Shown here: piece after piece, positions 49,704 to 59,300 of the stretch
How the letters are laid out: each line of letters begins with the position of its first letter
Position numbering within the stretch: position 1 is the stretch's first letter
DNA from: Sphaerisporangium sp. TRM90804
GTDB taxonomy: Bacteria > Actinomycetota > Actinomycetes > Streptosporangiales > Streptosporangiaceae
NCBI RefSeq assembly: GCF_029846175.1
Contig: NZ_JARWAC010000017.1
Location: forward strand, 186,001 to 250,000
Direction of reading: 5' to 3'
Length of the DNA stretch: 64,000 nt
Program-made: the position numbers and the translations under genes
The notes under the pieces: model-generated
What the model was told of the DNA's origin: nothing
Databases searched by the model: none
The model's input: only the letters and a program-made list of their open reading frames with translations

Positions 49704-51398
49704 TCACCCGCCCGGCCGGCGGGCGCCGGTGTCCCCGGCCGGCCCGGAGACGGTGACGCGTCCCCGGCCGAACTCCAGGGTCACCTCGGGCCCGGTGCCG
49801 GCCGGGTCGTCCGGGCGGTAGCTCCCGCCGCCGGCCGGGACGAGCGTGAGCGCCGGGGGCCCGGCCGGGATCTGCGCGGCCTGGACGCCGCCCTCCTCGT
49901 TGACCGAGTACCACCCGGTGAGCGACCGCTTCGCGGACGTGACGGTGACGTAGGTGCGCGGTTCGCCGTCGACGGCGGTGGTCCCCCCGAGCGTGATCCC
50001 GGTGATCGGGCCGAGCGCGCCCTCGACGCCCGCGCGCTCCGCGCGTCCTTCCCGGGTCGTCCCGCCGAGCAGCGCCAGCACGCGTCGCTCGTGGTCGCGC
50101 AGGTCGCCCGCCGGGACGTCGCCGCGGGGCGGGAACAGCGCCGCGACGGCGTCGGCGCCGCGCGCGGAGATCGTGGTGCGCCCGTCGGTCGCGGTCACGT
50201 CGAACGAGCCTCCCGTGTCCAGTTCGTACCGGCCGACGATAGCGGCGTCGCCGGTCGGCTTGGTGTCCCCGGCCGGCGCGCCGGGCGGCGGCAACGGCTC
50301 GCCGGCCGCCATGGCCGGGCCCACCGCCCGCAGGAGCTCTCCTGCGGACACCTTGGGCCCGTTCGACGCGATCGCGATCACCTGCCCGCGCTCGGGAAGC
50401 CAGGCCACGACGGCGTTGTGGCCGACGTCGCCGCCGCCGCCCGAGCTGGTGAGCACCGGCGTGCCGTAGATCGGCTTGCCGTAGGCCACCCATCCCGGCG
50501 TCTCGGACATGTCGTCCCCGAGGTCGTGGCCGGGGGTGCCGATGGCCTTGGTCGATTCGGGCGACACCAGCCGGCCGGAGAACAGCGCGTACGTCCACGC
50601 CGCCAGGTCGCGGGCGGTCATGGCGAGGCCGCCGTTGCCGTCGAGCGCCCAGTGCGGGCCCGCGAAGTCGCCCGCCTGGCCGGTCGTGCCGTCCGCGAGG
50701 TAGCCGACGGCCCGGGGGCCCGGGGCGGCGGGCTCGCCGTTCCAGAAGCCGCCGGCGACGGCGCCGCCGGGAAGCCGCAGTGTCCTGGACGCCGTGTAGC
50801 GCCGGTAGCCGGTGCCCGACACCCGGTCGACGATGAGCGCCAGCAGCGTGTACCCGGCGTTCGAGTAGACGTACCCGGTGCCCGGGCGGAACGCCGGCTT
50901 CAGCCTGCCGATGGCCGCCACGGCGGAGTCGCGGTCGAGTGGCCGGTAGTCGGCGCCGTGCGACCCGTTCAGGCCGCTGGTGTGCAGCAGCAGCTGCCCG
51001 ACCGTCACCTTCGCCGCCGGGCCTTTCAGGCCGGGCAGCAGCTCGCCCGCGCGGTCGTCCGTCGACAGCTTCCCGGCGTCGGCGAGCGCGAAGATCGACG
51101 CGGCGGTGAACGCCTTGGTCACCGACCCGATGCTGAACACCGTGGCGGGCGTCACCGGGACGCCGCGGGCTCGGTCGGCGGCTCCGTAGCCCGCCAGGCA
51201 GACGAACTCGCCCCGGGTCGAGATGGCGACGGAACCGCTGAAACCGGCCTTCTCCCATCCGCGGAGCGCTGCGTCGAGCCCGGGGTCGCACCGCGCGGCG
51301 GCCTTGGTGGCGGCCGGCCGGGCCTCCGGGTCGCCGGGGCCCGCGCTACACGCCGCCACCAGAGCGGCCGTGGCCAGCACCGCGAGAGATCTCTTCAT
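49704..51398 (-). CDS. Lipoprotein serine hydrolase (class C beta-lactamase / DD-peptidase fold)
   Basis: This 564-residue predicted lipoprotein has the lipobox LVAACS with acceptor Cys17. The beta-lactamase-fold domain (about 40-350) has the SxxK motif Ser92-Val-Thr-Lys95 in FSIGSVTKAF, the YxN-type YSNAGYTL and GGGDVGHNAVV near the third motif. A C-terminal region of about 190 residues (YELDTGGSFDVTATDG and TGWYSVNEEGG) resembles the lipocalin-like tails of this family. It could be a DD-carboxypeptidase, esterase or resistance protein. Linked kinase and regulator genes suggest control by cell-wall stress. Its 5' end overlaps the EamA gene by 53 bases. Confidence 0.85.
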   Translation of the reverse strand: MKRSLAVLATAALVAACSAGPGDPEARPAATKAAARCDPGLDAALRGWEKAGFSGSVAISTRGEFVCLAGYGAADRARGVPVTPATVFSIGSVTKAFTAASIFALADAGKLSTDDRAGELLPGLKGPAAKVTVGQLLLHTSGLNGSHGADYRPLDRDSAVAAIGRLKPAFRPGTGYVYSNAGYTLLALIVDRVSGTGYRRYTASRTLRLPGGAVAGGFWNGEPAAPGPRAVGYLADGTTGQAGDFAGPHWALDGNGGLAMTARDLAAWTYALFSGRLVSPESTKAIGTPGHDLGDDMSETPGWVAYGKPIYGTPVLTSSGGGGDVGHNAVVAWLPERGQVIAIASNGPKVSAGELLRAVGPAMAAGEPLPPPGAPAGDTKPTGDAAIVGRYELDTGGSFDVTATDGRTTISARGADAVAALFPPRGDVPAGDLRDHERRVLALLGGTTREGRAERAGVEGALGPITGITLGGTTAVDGEPRTYVTVTSAKRSLTGWYSVNEEGGVQAAQIPAGPPALTLVPAGGGSYRPDDPAGTGPEVTLEFGRGRVTVSGPAGDTGARRPGG

Positions 51399-52320
51399 GC
51401 GGCCGACGGTAGGGAAGAGGCTGCGAACCTGGTGTGAACGAGTCGGCGGCCCTCCTCCGCCTCCGGCTGAGGCGGGCCGCGAAGGGCTGGCCGAGCAGGA
51501 TCCCGAGGAAGACCAGCACCAGCCCGAACACCTGGTGCGCGGCGAGCGTCTCGCCGGCGACCGCCAGGCCGAGCAGGACCCCGGTCATCGGATTGAGCAG
51601 CCCGATGAGCCCCACCGTTCCGGCGCTCAGGTGCCGCAGCCCGGTGAACCAGGCGGCGAAGGCGATGGCGGTCGCGACGACCGTGATGTAGGCGAAGGCG
51701 ATCACCGCCTGCCCGTCCAGCGCGGGCGGTGATCCCTCGACCAGCAGCGCCACGGGCAGCAGGACGGCTCCTCCGGCGATGAGCTGCCATGAGGTCAGCG
51801 AGAAGACGTCGACGTCCGCGCTCCACTTCTTGGCCAGCACGAAGCCGAGCGACGACATCAGCATGGCCGTCGCGGAGGCGAGCACGCCGGAGAGCCGCAC
51901 GGGGCTCGCGCCGTCCAGCAGCATGAGGCAGACGCCCGCGATTCCGATTCCGGCCCCGATCACGTGCATGGCCTGCGGGCGCTCGGAGACCGCCGCCCAG
52001 GCGAACAGCATCATGACGATGGGCGAGGTCGCCATGATCGTCGAGGCGATGCTGGTCGGGAGCGTCTGCGCGGCCAGATAGACCAGGGCGAAGAACGCGC
52101 CCATGTTCAGGGTGCCGAGGACCAGCGACTTCCACCACCACGACCCCCGGGGAAGCCTCCTGCGCGCCAGGAGGAGCAGCAGGCCGGCGGGCAGCGCCCG
52201 GATCACCGCCCCGTGCAGCGGGTAGTCGGCGGGCAGGTACCGATGGGTGATGAGATAGGTGGTGCCCCACGCCACGGGCGCGATCGCGGTGACGGGTACC
52301 CATCGGAATTTAGCTTCCAC
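51346..52320 (-). CDS. EamA (DMT) family exporter
   Basis: This membrane protein of about 324 residues has ten predicted helices in two EamA halves. The first half includes VAWGTTYLITHRYLPADYP, FFALVYLAAQTLP and SIASTIMATSPIVMMLFAW. The second includes VFSLTSWQLIAGGAVLLPVAL and TVGLIGLLNPMTGVLLGLAV. The Arg-rich tail is cytoplasmic. It probably exports a metabolite or drug. GTG 52320 lies inside one of two twin palindromes in the gap to marR, so the leader is very short and repression would block the start region itself. Its last 53 bases overlap the next gene. Confidence 0.85.
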   Translation of the reverse strand: MEAKFRWVPVTAIAPVAWGTTYLITHRYLPADYPLHGAVIRALPAGLLLLLARRRLPRGSWWWKSLVLGTLNMGAFFALVYLAAQTLPTSIASTIMATSPIVMMLFAWAAVSERPQAMHVIGAGIGIAGVCLMLLDGASPVRLSGVLASATAMLMSSLGFVLAKKWSADVDVFSLTSWQLIAGGAVLLPVALLVEGSPPALDGQAVIAFAYITVVATAIAFAAWFTGLRHLSAGTVGLIGLLNPMTGVLLGLAVAGETLAAHQVFGLVLVFLGILLGQPFAARLSRRRRRAADSFTPGSQPLPYRRPHEEISRGAGHGRSGGGV

Positions 52321-52347
52321 GGAAGCAACTATAGCTTCCGTGGAAGT
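52313..52347. promoter_or_regulatory. Twin palindromic operators between marR and eamA
   Basis: GCTTCCACGGAAGC (52313-52326) and GCTTCCGTGGAAGT (52334-52347) are two near-identical palindromes, centres 21 bases apart (two helical turns). They lie in the 40-bp divergent gap and overlap the EamA start codon. This is a typical MarR operator arrangement. Confidence 0.8.
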
Positions 52348-52360
52348 TATAGTTGCGAGC

Positions 52361-52903
52361 GTGAGCGAGTACCTCGACCGAGTGGCCCAGGTGCAGCAGG
52401 CGTGGGCCCGTGAGCGACCCGACGTCGACGTGAGCCCCCTGGGGGTCATCGGGCGCCTCCACCGCGTCGCCGGCCACCTCACCGAGCAGCTCTGCGTCGT
52501 CTACCGGCGCTTCGGGCTCAGCGAGGGCGAGTTCGACGTCCTGGCCACCCTGCGGCGCGCCGGCGCGCCCTTCGAGCGCGCGCCGGGGGAGCTCGCCGCG
52601 TACACCATGGTCACCACGGGGGCGATGACCAAGCGCATCGACCGGCTCGAACGCGGCGGGCTGGTCACGCGCCGTCCCAGCGCGGTCGACGGCCGCGCGC
52701 GTGTCGTCGCGCTCACCGGCGCCGGCAGGGAGCTGATCGACCAGGTGTTCACCGAGCACATGCGCAACGAGCGCCGCCTCCTCGACCACCTGACGCCCGA
52801 AGAGGCCGCGCGGCTGGAAGCGCTCCTCACCACCTGGCTCGCGTGCTTCGAGGCGCCGCGCCAGATGGGGACCCCGGCGACCCGACCGCCCGGCAGGCGA
52901 TGA
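52361..52903 (+). CDS. MarR-family repressor of the divergent EamA exporter
   Basis: This 180-residue regulator has the MarR winged helix: LSEGEFDVLATLRRAGAPFERAP, the recognition helix ELAAYTMVTTGAMTKRIDRLERGG (split at MVTTGAM), and the wing TRRPSAVDGRARVVALT. GTG 52361 is 14 bases downstream of the second operator half, giving tight autoregulation. The ligand is unknown; the exporter's substrate is the natural candidate. Confidence 0.9.
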   Translation: MSEYLDRVAQVQQAWARERPDVDVSPLGVIGRLHRVAGHLTEQLCVVYRRFGLSEGEFDVLATLRRAGAPFERAPGELAAYTMVTTGAMTKRIDRLERGGLVTRRPSAVDGRARVVALTGAGRELIDQVFTEHMRNERRLLDHLTPEEAARLEALLTTWLACFEAPRQMGTPATRPPGRR

Positions 52904-52954
52904 TCAGCCCAGGCCGGCCCCGGCGTCCGCGACGAGCCGGAACCGGCGGAGGGC

Positions 52955-53287
52955 TCACCCGCGCTCGGGCACGGCCATCTCGCCGAGCGCGGACCAGTCG
53001 TCCTGCGGAACCGTGGCGTTGACGATCCGAGGCGTCTCGGCGAGGTGCCGCGGAAGGGTCTCCCGCGCGGCGCGGAAGTGCTCCGACCCGACGTGAGCCG
53101 CCCCGGCGTCGCCGTCCCGGAACGCCTCCACCAGCACGTACTCCTCGGGATCGTCGACACTGCGCGACCAGTCGAACCACAGGCACCCCGGCTCGGCCCG
53201 GGTCGCCCGCGTGAACTCGGCGCTGATCTCCGGCCACCGGTCGGCGTACTCCGGCAGCACTCGGAACTTCGCGGTAATGAAGATCAT
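52955..53287 (-). CDS. ABM-domain (antibiotic biosynthesis monooxygenase) protein
   Basis: This 110-residue ferredoxin-like dimeric alpha-beta protein shows FITAKFRVLPEYADRWPEI, EPGCLWFDWSRSVDDPEEYVLVE (split here as EPGCLWFDW and EYVLVEAF) and HFRAARETLPRHL. Members act as cofactor-free monooxygenases or small-molecule-binding proteins; YgiN and HmoB are relatives. No pathway partner is adjacent. Confidence 0.85.
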   Translation of the reverse strand: MIFITAKFRVLPEYADRWPEISAEFTRATRAEPGCLWFDWSRSVDDPEEYVLVEAFRDGDAGAAHVGSEHFRAARETLPRHLAETPRIVNATVPQDDWSALGEMAVPERG

Positions 53288-53393
53288 CGAATCTCTTTCG
53301 GCTCAGGCGGGACACGCGCGAACCCTCCCTACGATGCCACCACCGTGATCGCCCGTCGTCCGCCACACCGGCGTCCGTGCGGTCCGCGCCGCC

Positions 53394-54008
53394 TCAGGCC
53401 AGGAGGTGGTCGAGGACGAGGGCGGCGCCGATGGCGATCATGGCGGCGCCGGAGAGGCGGCTGGTGAGGCGGGCGGCGGCCGGGCGGGCGTGCAGGACGG
53501 TGCGGGTGAGGGCGCCGACGCACAGGTAGAACAGGGCGCAGGTGGTCATGAAGGCCAGGCCCAGGACGGCGATCTGGGCGGCCACGGGCCAGGTTCCCCG
53601 CGGGTCGGTGAACTGGGGGAGCAGGGCCAGGAAGATCAGCAGGCCTTTGGGGTTGAGGCCGCTGACGCCGACGCCTTGCAGGAAGACGGTCCAGCCGGTG
53701 CCGGGCGGGGTGTCCGCCGCGCCGGCGGGCGTTGCGGGGTGGGCGAGGGTCGTGGCTCCGTGCCACATCAGATAGGCGCCCCCGGCGAGGGTCAGGGCGG
53801 TCAGGATCGCCGGCGAGCCGGCGACCAGGGCCCCGACGCCGGCCGCGACGACGAGCGTGACGGCGGCGTACCCGGCGACCAGGCCGGCCACCGCCGGGAG
53901 CACCGACCGCCGCAGCCCGGCGCTGATGGTGAACGCCCAGTCGGCGCCCGGGACGACGATCAGCAGCAGCGAGACCGCCCAGAAGGCGAATAGGGAACCT
54001 GCGGCCAT
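53394..54008 (-). CDS. LysE-family amino-acid exporter
   Basis: This 204-residue inner-membrane protein has six hydrophobic segments and the LysE/RhtB signature: LLLIVVPGADWAFTISAG near the N-terminus, the central GVSGLNPKGLLIFLALLPQF and GAAMIAIGAALVL at the end. It should export an amino acid such as lysine, arginine, threonine or leucine. It is divergent from an AsnC/Lrp regulator, the standard pairing in which the regulator senses the amino acid. ATG 54008 was chosen because the upstream in-frame extension is not conserved. Confidence 0.9.
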   Translation of the reverse strand: MAAGSLFAFWAVSLLLIVVPGADWAFTISAGLRRSVLPAVAGLVAGYAAVTLVVAAGVGALVAGSPAILTALTLAGGAYLMWHGATTLAHPATPAGAADTPPGTGWTVFLQGVGVSGLNPKGLLIFLALLPQFTDPRGTWPVAAQIAVLGLAFMTTCALFYLCVGALTRTVLHARPAAARLTSRLSGAAMIAIGAALVLDHLLA

Positions 54009-54148
54009 CGATGAGATCTCCCCGTGGAGGAATCGGAGATGGACCCCGGCCCGGCCCCGCCGCTTCAATGGGAAGAATATCGCTGTACCGCCGAAAAGTG
54101 CTTCCAAGTTTCACCGGGTAGAGGCGTTTCTGTGGAAGAATCTTCTCC

Positions 54149-54601
54149 ATGGACGGCATCGACCGTAAGATTCTTGCGCTGCTCCAACGGGACGGCCGTC
54201 TCACCATCACCGAGTTGGCGGCGCGGGTCGGGCTGAGCGTCTCGCCCTGCCACCGCCGACTGCGGGAACTGGAGCGCGGCGGCACGATCCGCGGCTATCG
54301 CGCCGTCGTGGACGCCGACGCGCTCGGCCTGCGGTTCCAGGCGCTGGTCTTCGTCACCATGCGGCAGGAGGACCGCGACACGCTGCTGGGCTTCGAGGAG
54401 GCGGTCGCGCGCGTTCCCGAGGTCGTGCAGGCCCAGCGGTTGTTCGGCGACCCCGACTACCTGCTGCGCATCGTCACCGCCGACCTGTCCGCCTACCAGC
54501 GCCTGGAGGACGACGTGCTGGCGGCGCTGCCCGGCGTCCAGCGGCTGAACTCGACGCTCATCATGAAGCACGTGGTGAACGACGGCCCCCTGCCCGTCTA
54601 G
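54149..54601 (+). CDS. Lrp/AsnC-family regulator of the LysE exporter
   Basis: This 150-residue protein has an N-terminal HTH (DRKILALLQRDGRLTITELAARVGLSVSPCHRRL, around LSVSPCHRRLRELE). The C-terminal RAM ligand domain contains ALVFVTMRQEDRDTL, VVQAQRLFGDPDYLLRIVTADL and LNSTLIMKHVV. It binds amino acids and forms octamers. It starts 140 bases from lysE on the other strand. Confidence 0.92.
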   Translation: MDGIDRKILALLQRDGRLTITELAARVGLSVSPCHRRLRELERGGTIRGYRAVVDADALGLRFQALVFVTMRQEDRDTLLGFEEAVARVPEVVQAQRLFGDPDYLLRIVTADLSAYQRLEDDVLAALPGVQRLNSTLIMKHVVNDGPLPV

Positions 54602-54688
54602 GGCGTGGCGGGCGCCGGTCGGGCCGCGCGCCGCGGACGCGTCCGGCGAGTACGCTGCCAACCGTCGCGCTGATCGGGAGTGGACGGC

Positions 54689-55222
54689 ATGAGCAGGGTT
54701 CTCTACGTCATCGTGTGCGCCGCCGGGCCGGCGGCGAGGGTCGGCACGCTGGTCGCGCTGGCCCAGGACGCCGGATGGGTCGTGCAGATCGTCGCCACCC
54801 CGGCGGCGCTCGGGTTCGTCGACGTGGCCGCCCTGGAGGAGCAGACCGGCCGCCCGGTCCGCAGCCGGTACCGCACGCCGCAGGAGCCGAAGCCGCCCAG
54901 GGCGGACGCCGTCGTCGTGGCCCCCGCCACCTACAACACCGTCAACAAGTTCGCGCACGGCGCCGCCGACACCTACGCACTGGGCGTGCTCGCCGAGGCC
55001 CCCGGCCTCGGCATCCCCGTCGTCGTCCTGCCGTTCGTGAGCACCGCGCTCGCCGGGCGGGCGGTCTTCCGGCGCAGTGTGGAGGAGTTGCGCGCCGAGG
55101 GCGTGCACGTCCTCATCGGCCCCGGTGGGTTCGAACCGCACCCGCCCAGCGCCGGCGACGAGGCCGTCGAGGCCTACCCCTGGCCGCTCGCCCTGTCCGT
55201 CCTGCGGCCGCCGGTGGCGTAG
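54689..55222 (+). CDS. Flavoprotein (PPC-decarboxylase-like fold)
   Basis: This 177-residue protein is of the flavoprotein/HFCD family: RVLYVIVCAAGPAARVGTLVALA (2-24), WVVQIVATPAALGFVD, ADAVVVAPATYNTVNKFAHGAADTYALGVL (FMN-contact PAT.NT.NK region) and GIPVVVLPFVS. It lacks the catalytic His and Cys set needed to call it CoaC. Actinobacteria have several such paralogues of unknown use. ATG 54689 has GGGAG 8 bases upstream. Confidence 0.8.
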   Translation: MSRVLYVIVCAAGPAARVGTLVALAQDAGWVVQIVATPAALGFVDVAALEEQTGRPVRSRYRTPQEPKPPRADAVVVAPATYNTVNKFAHGAADTYALGVLAEAPGLGIPVVVLPFVSTALAGRAVFRRSVEELRAEGVHVLIGPGGFEPHPPSAGDEAVEAYPWPLALSVLRPPVA

Positions 55223-55547
55223 TCGGGCGTAGGCGTCGAACAGAAACCCGGCCGGCGGGGCTTTCGAGAGCCCCACTCGAAGGAGCCGTCCTCGACGCCG
55301 AAACCCGCGCCGGCGAAATCACGCACGGCCACGGCCGGGGTCGCGGAGATGTGAAATTTTCAATGGATCCGGCGCCGCGTTCCGGCGGTCTTTGGGCTGG
55401 TCGTCAAACTAATTTGCCCATGAGCGCTGGTCATCGGCGCGTTGGCCCGGTCGAGGTGTTTGTGCGCTTGTGTGGGGTCGGATAGCTTCACCGCAAGCGG
55501 GAGCGCTCCCACTTCGGATCCCCCGACCGGAACACGGAGACCGCACG
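55223..55547. other. LPMO 1 promoter region
   Basis: This 325-base non-coding region precedes the first LPMO gene. It contains a segment that is AT-rich by the window's standard (about 55340-55420) and the CebR-like palindrome at 55498-55511. No gene was recognised. Confidence 0.5.
55498..55511. promoter_or_regulatory. CebR-like box upstream of LPMO 1
   Basis: CGGGAGCGCTCCCA matches the 14-bp CebR operator of streptomycetes (TGGGAGCGCTCCCA) at 13 of 14 positions and contains a perfect 12-bp palindrome. It lies 36 bases upstream of the LPMO start, where a LacI-type repressor would block transcription until cellobiose or cellotriose appears. Confidence 0.8.
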
Positions 55548-56216
55548 ATGCCTCACCACCACGTCCGATCCCTTCGCTGGGCCCTTCGCACCCTGGCCAC
55601 GCTGTGCGTCGCCGTGATCTGCGTCGTCCCGCTCACCGGCACCGCCTCCGCGCACGGGTCGGTCGTCGACCCCGCGTCGCGCAACTACGGCTGCTGGGCG
55701 CGCTGGGGCAACGACTTCCAGAACCCCTCCATGCAGCAGCAGGACCCCATGTGCTGGCAGGCGTGGCAGGACAACACGAACGCCATGTGGAACTGGAACG
55801 GGCTCTACCGGGAGAACGTCGGCGGCAACCACCAGGCGTTCATCCCCGACGGCCAGTTGTGCAGCGCCGGACGCACCGAGAGCGGGCGCTACCGGTCCAT
55901 GGACACGCCGGGCGCGTGGAAGACGACGAGCCTCGCGAGCACCTTCAACATCCGGCTGAACGACCAGGCCTACCACGGCGCCGACTACATCAAGGTCTAC
56001 ATCAGCCGCCAGGGCTACAACGCGACCACCACCGCCCTGGGCTGGAACCACCTGGAGCTGGTGCGCGAGACCGGCAGGTACGCGCCCGCCAACAACTACA
56101 TGATCAACGGTCTCTCCAAGGGGAGCCGCACCGGCCGCCACGTCGTCTACACGATCTGGAAGGCCTCGCACGCGGACCAGGTGTACTACTTCTGCAGCGA
56201 CGTCGTCTTCAGCTGA
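55548..56216 (+). CDS. Secreted AA10 lytic polysaccharide monooxygenase (LPMO 1)
   Basis: This is a 222-residue single-domain copper enzyme. The signal peptide runs to Ala35 (..TGTASA), leaving the mature N-terminal His36 that forms the histidine brace. The second brace His is His143 in DQAYHGADYIKV. Conserved parts include HGSVVDPASRNYGC, QQDPMCWQAW, MWNWNGLYR, GNHQAFIPDGQLC and the C-terminal VYYFCSDVVF with the axial aromatic. AA10 enzymes oxidatively cleave chitin or cellulose. Sequence alone does not fix the substrate; the CebR-like box upstream argues for cellulose. There is no binding module. Confidence 0.93.
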   Translation: MPHHHVRSLRWALRTLATLCVAVICVVPLTGTASAHGSVVDPASRNYGCWARWGNDFQNPSMQQQDPMCWQAWQDNTNAMWNWNGLYRENVGGNHQAFIPDGQLCSAGRTESGRYRSMDTPGAWKTTSLASTFNIRLNDQAYHGADYIKVYISRQGYNATTTALGWNHLELVRETGRYAPANNYMINGLSKGSRTGRHVVYTIWKASHADQVYYFCSDVVFS

Positions 56217-56224
56217 GCATCCAT

Positions 56225-56290
56225 CCGCCGGACGCCACCACGTCCGGCGGCGTGGACACCAAGAGGGGCGGAGACGACTCCGCCCCTCTT
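56225..56290. terminator. Two consecutive hairpin terminators between LPMO 1 and the large subtilase
   Basis: The first is CCGCCGGACG / CGTCCGGCGG (56225-56234, 56241-56250). The second is the perfect 13-bp stem AAGAGGGGCGGAG / CTCCGCCCCTCTT with a 4-base loop (56261-56290). They lie between convergent stop codons and can serve both. Confidence 0.85.
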
Positions 56291-56315
56291 CGCCGTGCTC
56301 ACGGCCGGATTCTGG

Positions 56316-59300
56316 TCACCGCTTGGCGACCGTGAAGCCTCCGGTCAGGTGCCCGAGGCCGACGGTGTACGTGCCCGCCTCGTTCCGGCGCACCTCGAAG
56401 GACAGGCGCGCCGTCCCGCCAGCGCGGACCCGCACGGTACGCCGGGTCTCGACCCCCCCGTCCACCCGCAGGACGGCGTCGTGCTCGCCGGCCTTCTCGC
56501 CCACGTTCTTCAGCCACGCGGTGATCCGGACGGGGCGGCCCGGGCGGGCCTTCGCCGGGGTCACTTCGAGGCCGGACAGGGCGAAGCGGGGCTCGGCGGT
56601 GGGGGCGCGGTCGTGCAGGAAGATGTCCGACCTGCGGTTGGTGTCGTCGAGCGCCAGGTTTGCCGAGGTGCTCTGGAAGGCGACGAAGCGGCCGTCGGCG
56701 CTGAGGGAGGGCAGCTCGGTCGAGCCGTCGCCCTCGGCGGACTCCGGGCCCGCCGAGACGCGGGTGGTGGTGCCGGTCTCCAGGTCGCGGACGAACGCGT
56801 CGGTCCGCCCGTTGGTGTCGGGGCCGGCGAGGTTGGTGGCGTAGCTGTAGAACGCCACCGTCCGCCCGTCGGCGCTGAGGGAGGGGGCGAAGGACATGTC
56901 GTTCGCCCGGCTTCCGTCCGCGGCCGCCGAGGCCAGCGTGCTAACGCCGGTCCGCCGGTCGTGGACGTAGATCTGGAAGCCGGTGACGCCACTGGTGGTG
57001 AAGGCCACCGTCTGCCCGTCGGCGCTGATCACCGGCCCACTCGCCTCGGTGTCGGCCGGCGCCGGGATCAGCTCGGTGCTCCCGGTCTGTCGGTCGCGCA
57101 CGAAGACGTCGACGTGCCCGTTGGCGTCTGCCGCCACGAGGTTGGGGGCGTCGCTCTGGAAGGCGACGTAACGGCCGTCGGCGCTGATCGACTGCTCGCG
57201 CGAGTTGCCTTCGCCCTGCGCGCCGTCCGCCCCGACCGAGACGCGCTCGGTCCGCCCTGTGCCGCGGTCGCGGACGAAGACGTCGGTGCGGCCGTTGGTG
57301 TCCCCGGGCACCAGGTTGGCGGCGTCGCTGTTGAAGACGGCGAGGCCGCCGTCGGCGCTGAAAGAGGGTTGTGAGGTGAGGCCGTCCGCCTGGGTGCCGT
57401 CGGAGGCCACCGAGAGCCGCTCGGTCTTCCCGGTCTGGCGGTCGTGCGCGAAGGCGTCGGTCTGGGCGTTGGTGTCGCCGGGCACCAGGTTGGTGGCCCC
57501 GCTGCTGAAGCCGACGTGGCGCCCGTCGGCGCTGAGGGTCGGCGTCAGCGAGAAGCTGTCGGCCTGGGCGCCGTCGGAGCTCACCGAGACGCGCTCGGTC
57601 GAGCGGGTGTTCAGGTCGGTCACGAAGATGTCGAGCTCGCCGTTGGTGTCGTCGTCGACGAAGTCGGACGCCATGCTGGCGAACGTCACGACGCCGGCGT
57701 CGCCGCTGAGCCTGGGCCACCAGGCGTCGCCGGTGGCCTGCCTGCCGGCGGACGTCAGCGAGACGCGCTGGGTGGCCGGCGGCCGGGGCAGGGTGAGGTC
57801 GCCCTGACCGTGCCACTTCGTCGCGCGCACGCTGACCTGCTTGGGGGCCGACCTCGACACGCCGGGGGCGTTCGCGGCGATGCGGTGGTCGCCCTCGGGC
57901 ACGTCGCGGATGGTGTACCGGCCGTCGAGGCCGGTCGTCGCCGTCAGGCGGTCGGGGACGTCGAGCACCGTGACCGTCGCGCCCGGCACCGTCGAGCCGG
58001 TCGGGCCGTAGACCACCCGCCCGGAGATCGTGCCCCACCGGGTCCGCTCCATCGGGACGCGGACGTCGGAGAAGCGGTCGGCCACGACGCGCATGCGGAC
58101 CGGCTGCTGCCGGTAGCCGAACCGGGACAGCGTCAGGTCGTGGGCGCCGGGGGCGAGCCGCATCTCGAAGCGGCCCTGCCCGTCGGTCCGCACGGTGCGT
58201 CCGCCGGTGCGGACGACCGTCACCCCGGCGAGCGGCTCGCGGGTCCGGGCGTCGGTGACGGTGCCCCGGACGCCACTGGCGAGGGCCGCCTCGGCCACGG
58301 CGGCGTACGCGTCGATCCGTCCCGCGCCGAAGCGCGTGTTCGGGCGCTGCCCGTAGCGGTCGTCGGAGAAGGACGTGCCGGCCAGGATGTCCAGCGTCTC
58401 GTCGACGCCGAGACCGGGGCGGGCCTGCAGCATCAGCGCGACCGTGCCGGAGACGTGCGGGGTGGCCATCGAGGTGCCGCTCAGCGCGCCGTACTCGCCG
58501 CCGGGCAGGGCCGAGACCACGTCCACGCCGGGCGCCGAGACGTCGGGGACAACGTAGGAGTCGGGCCAGTCGCCGGGCGCGTCGACCCAGTCGGCCCGCT
58601 TGACCACGCCGCCGCAGGAGAAGTCCGGCACGTCGTCGTCGAGGTCGGTGGCGCCGACGGCCACGGCCTCGTAGACGTTCCCGGGGCTGCCCGAGCCGCC
58701 TTCGAGGCACTCGTTGCCGATGGCGAACGACGGGAAGGAGCCGGCCAGGTAGATGTTCCTGGCCGGTTCGATCATCTCGTCGGAGTAGCCCTCCGAGCCC
58801 AGCGACATGCTGACGACGTCGGCGGGCCGCCCGGCCGGGGCGCCGTCGGCGGCGTACGGCGCGATCGCCCACTGCATGCCGGCGACCACCTGGGCGAACG
58901 TCCCGTCGCCGCCCGGGATGACCAGGCCGGCCATCAGGTCGACGCCGGGCGCGACGCCGATGCGCGTGCCGGACGCGTCCCCGCCGGCGATCGTGCCGGC
59001 CACGTGCGTGCCGTGGTAGCTGCTGTCGTGCGGCACGGAGGCCACCGGCCTGCCGTCCGCGCCGAACTCGATCCAGCCGCCGGGGTGGGCCGGGTCCGAC
59101 GCGTCGTCGGTGGCCAGCTTCCCGGCGAGGTCGGGGTGGGCGATGTCGACGCCGGTGTCGAGAACCGCCACGCGCACGCCGTCACCGGTCAGCCCGCGCT
59201 CGCTGAGCACCCGGTCGGCGCCGATCTTCGCGACGCCCCACGCCGAATCGCCGGCCGTCGCGGCCGGGCCCGGCTTCGCGGGCGGCGCGGGCGGGGCCGT

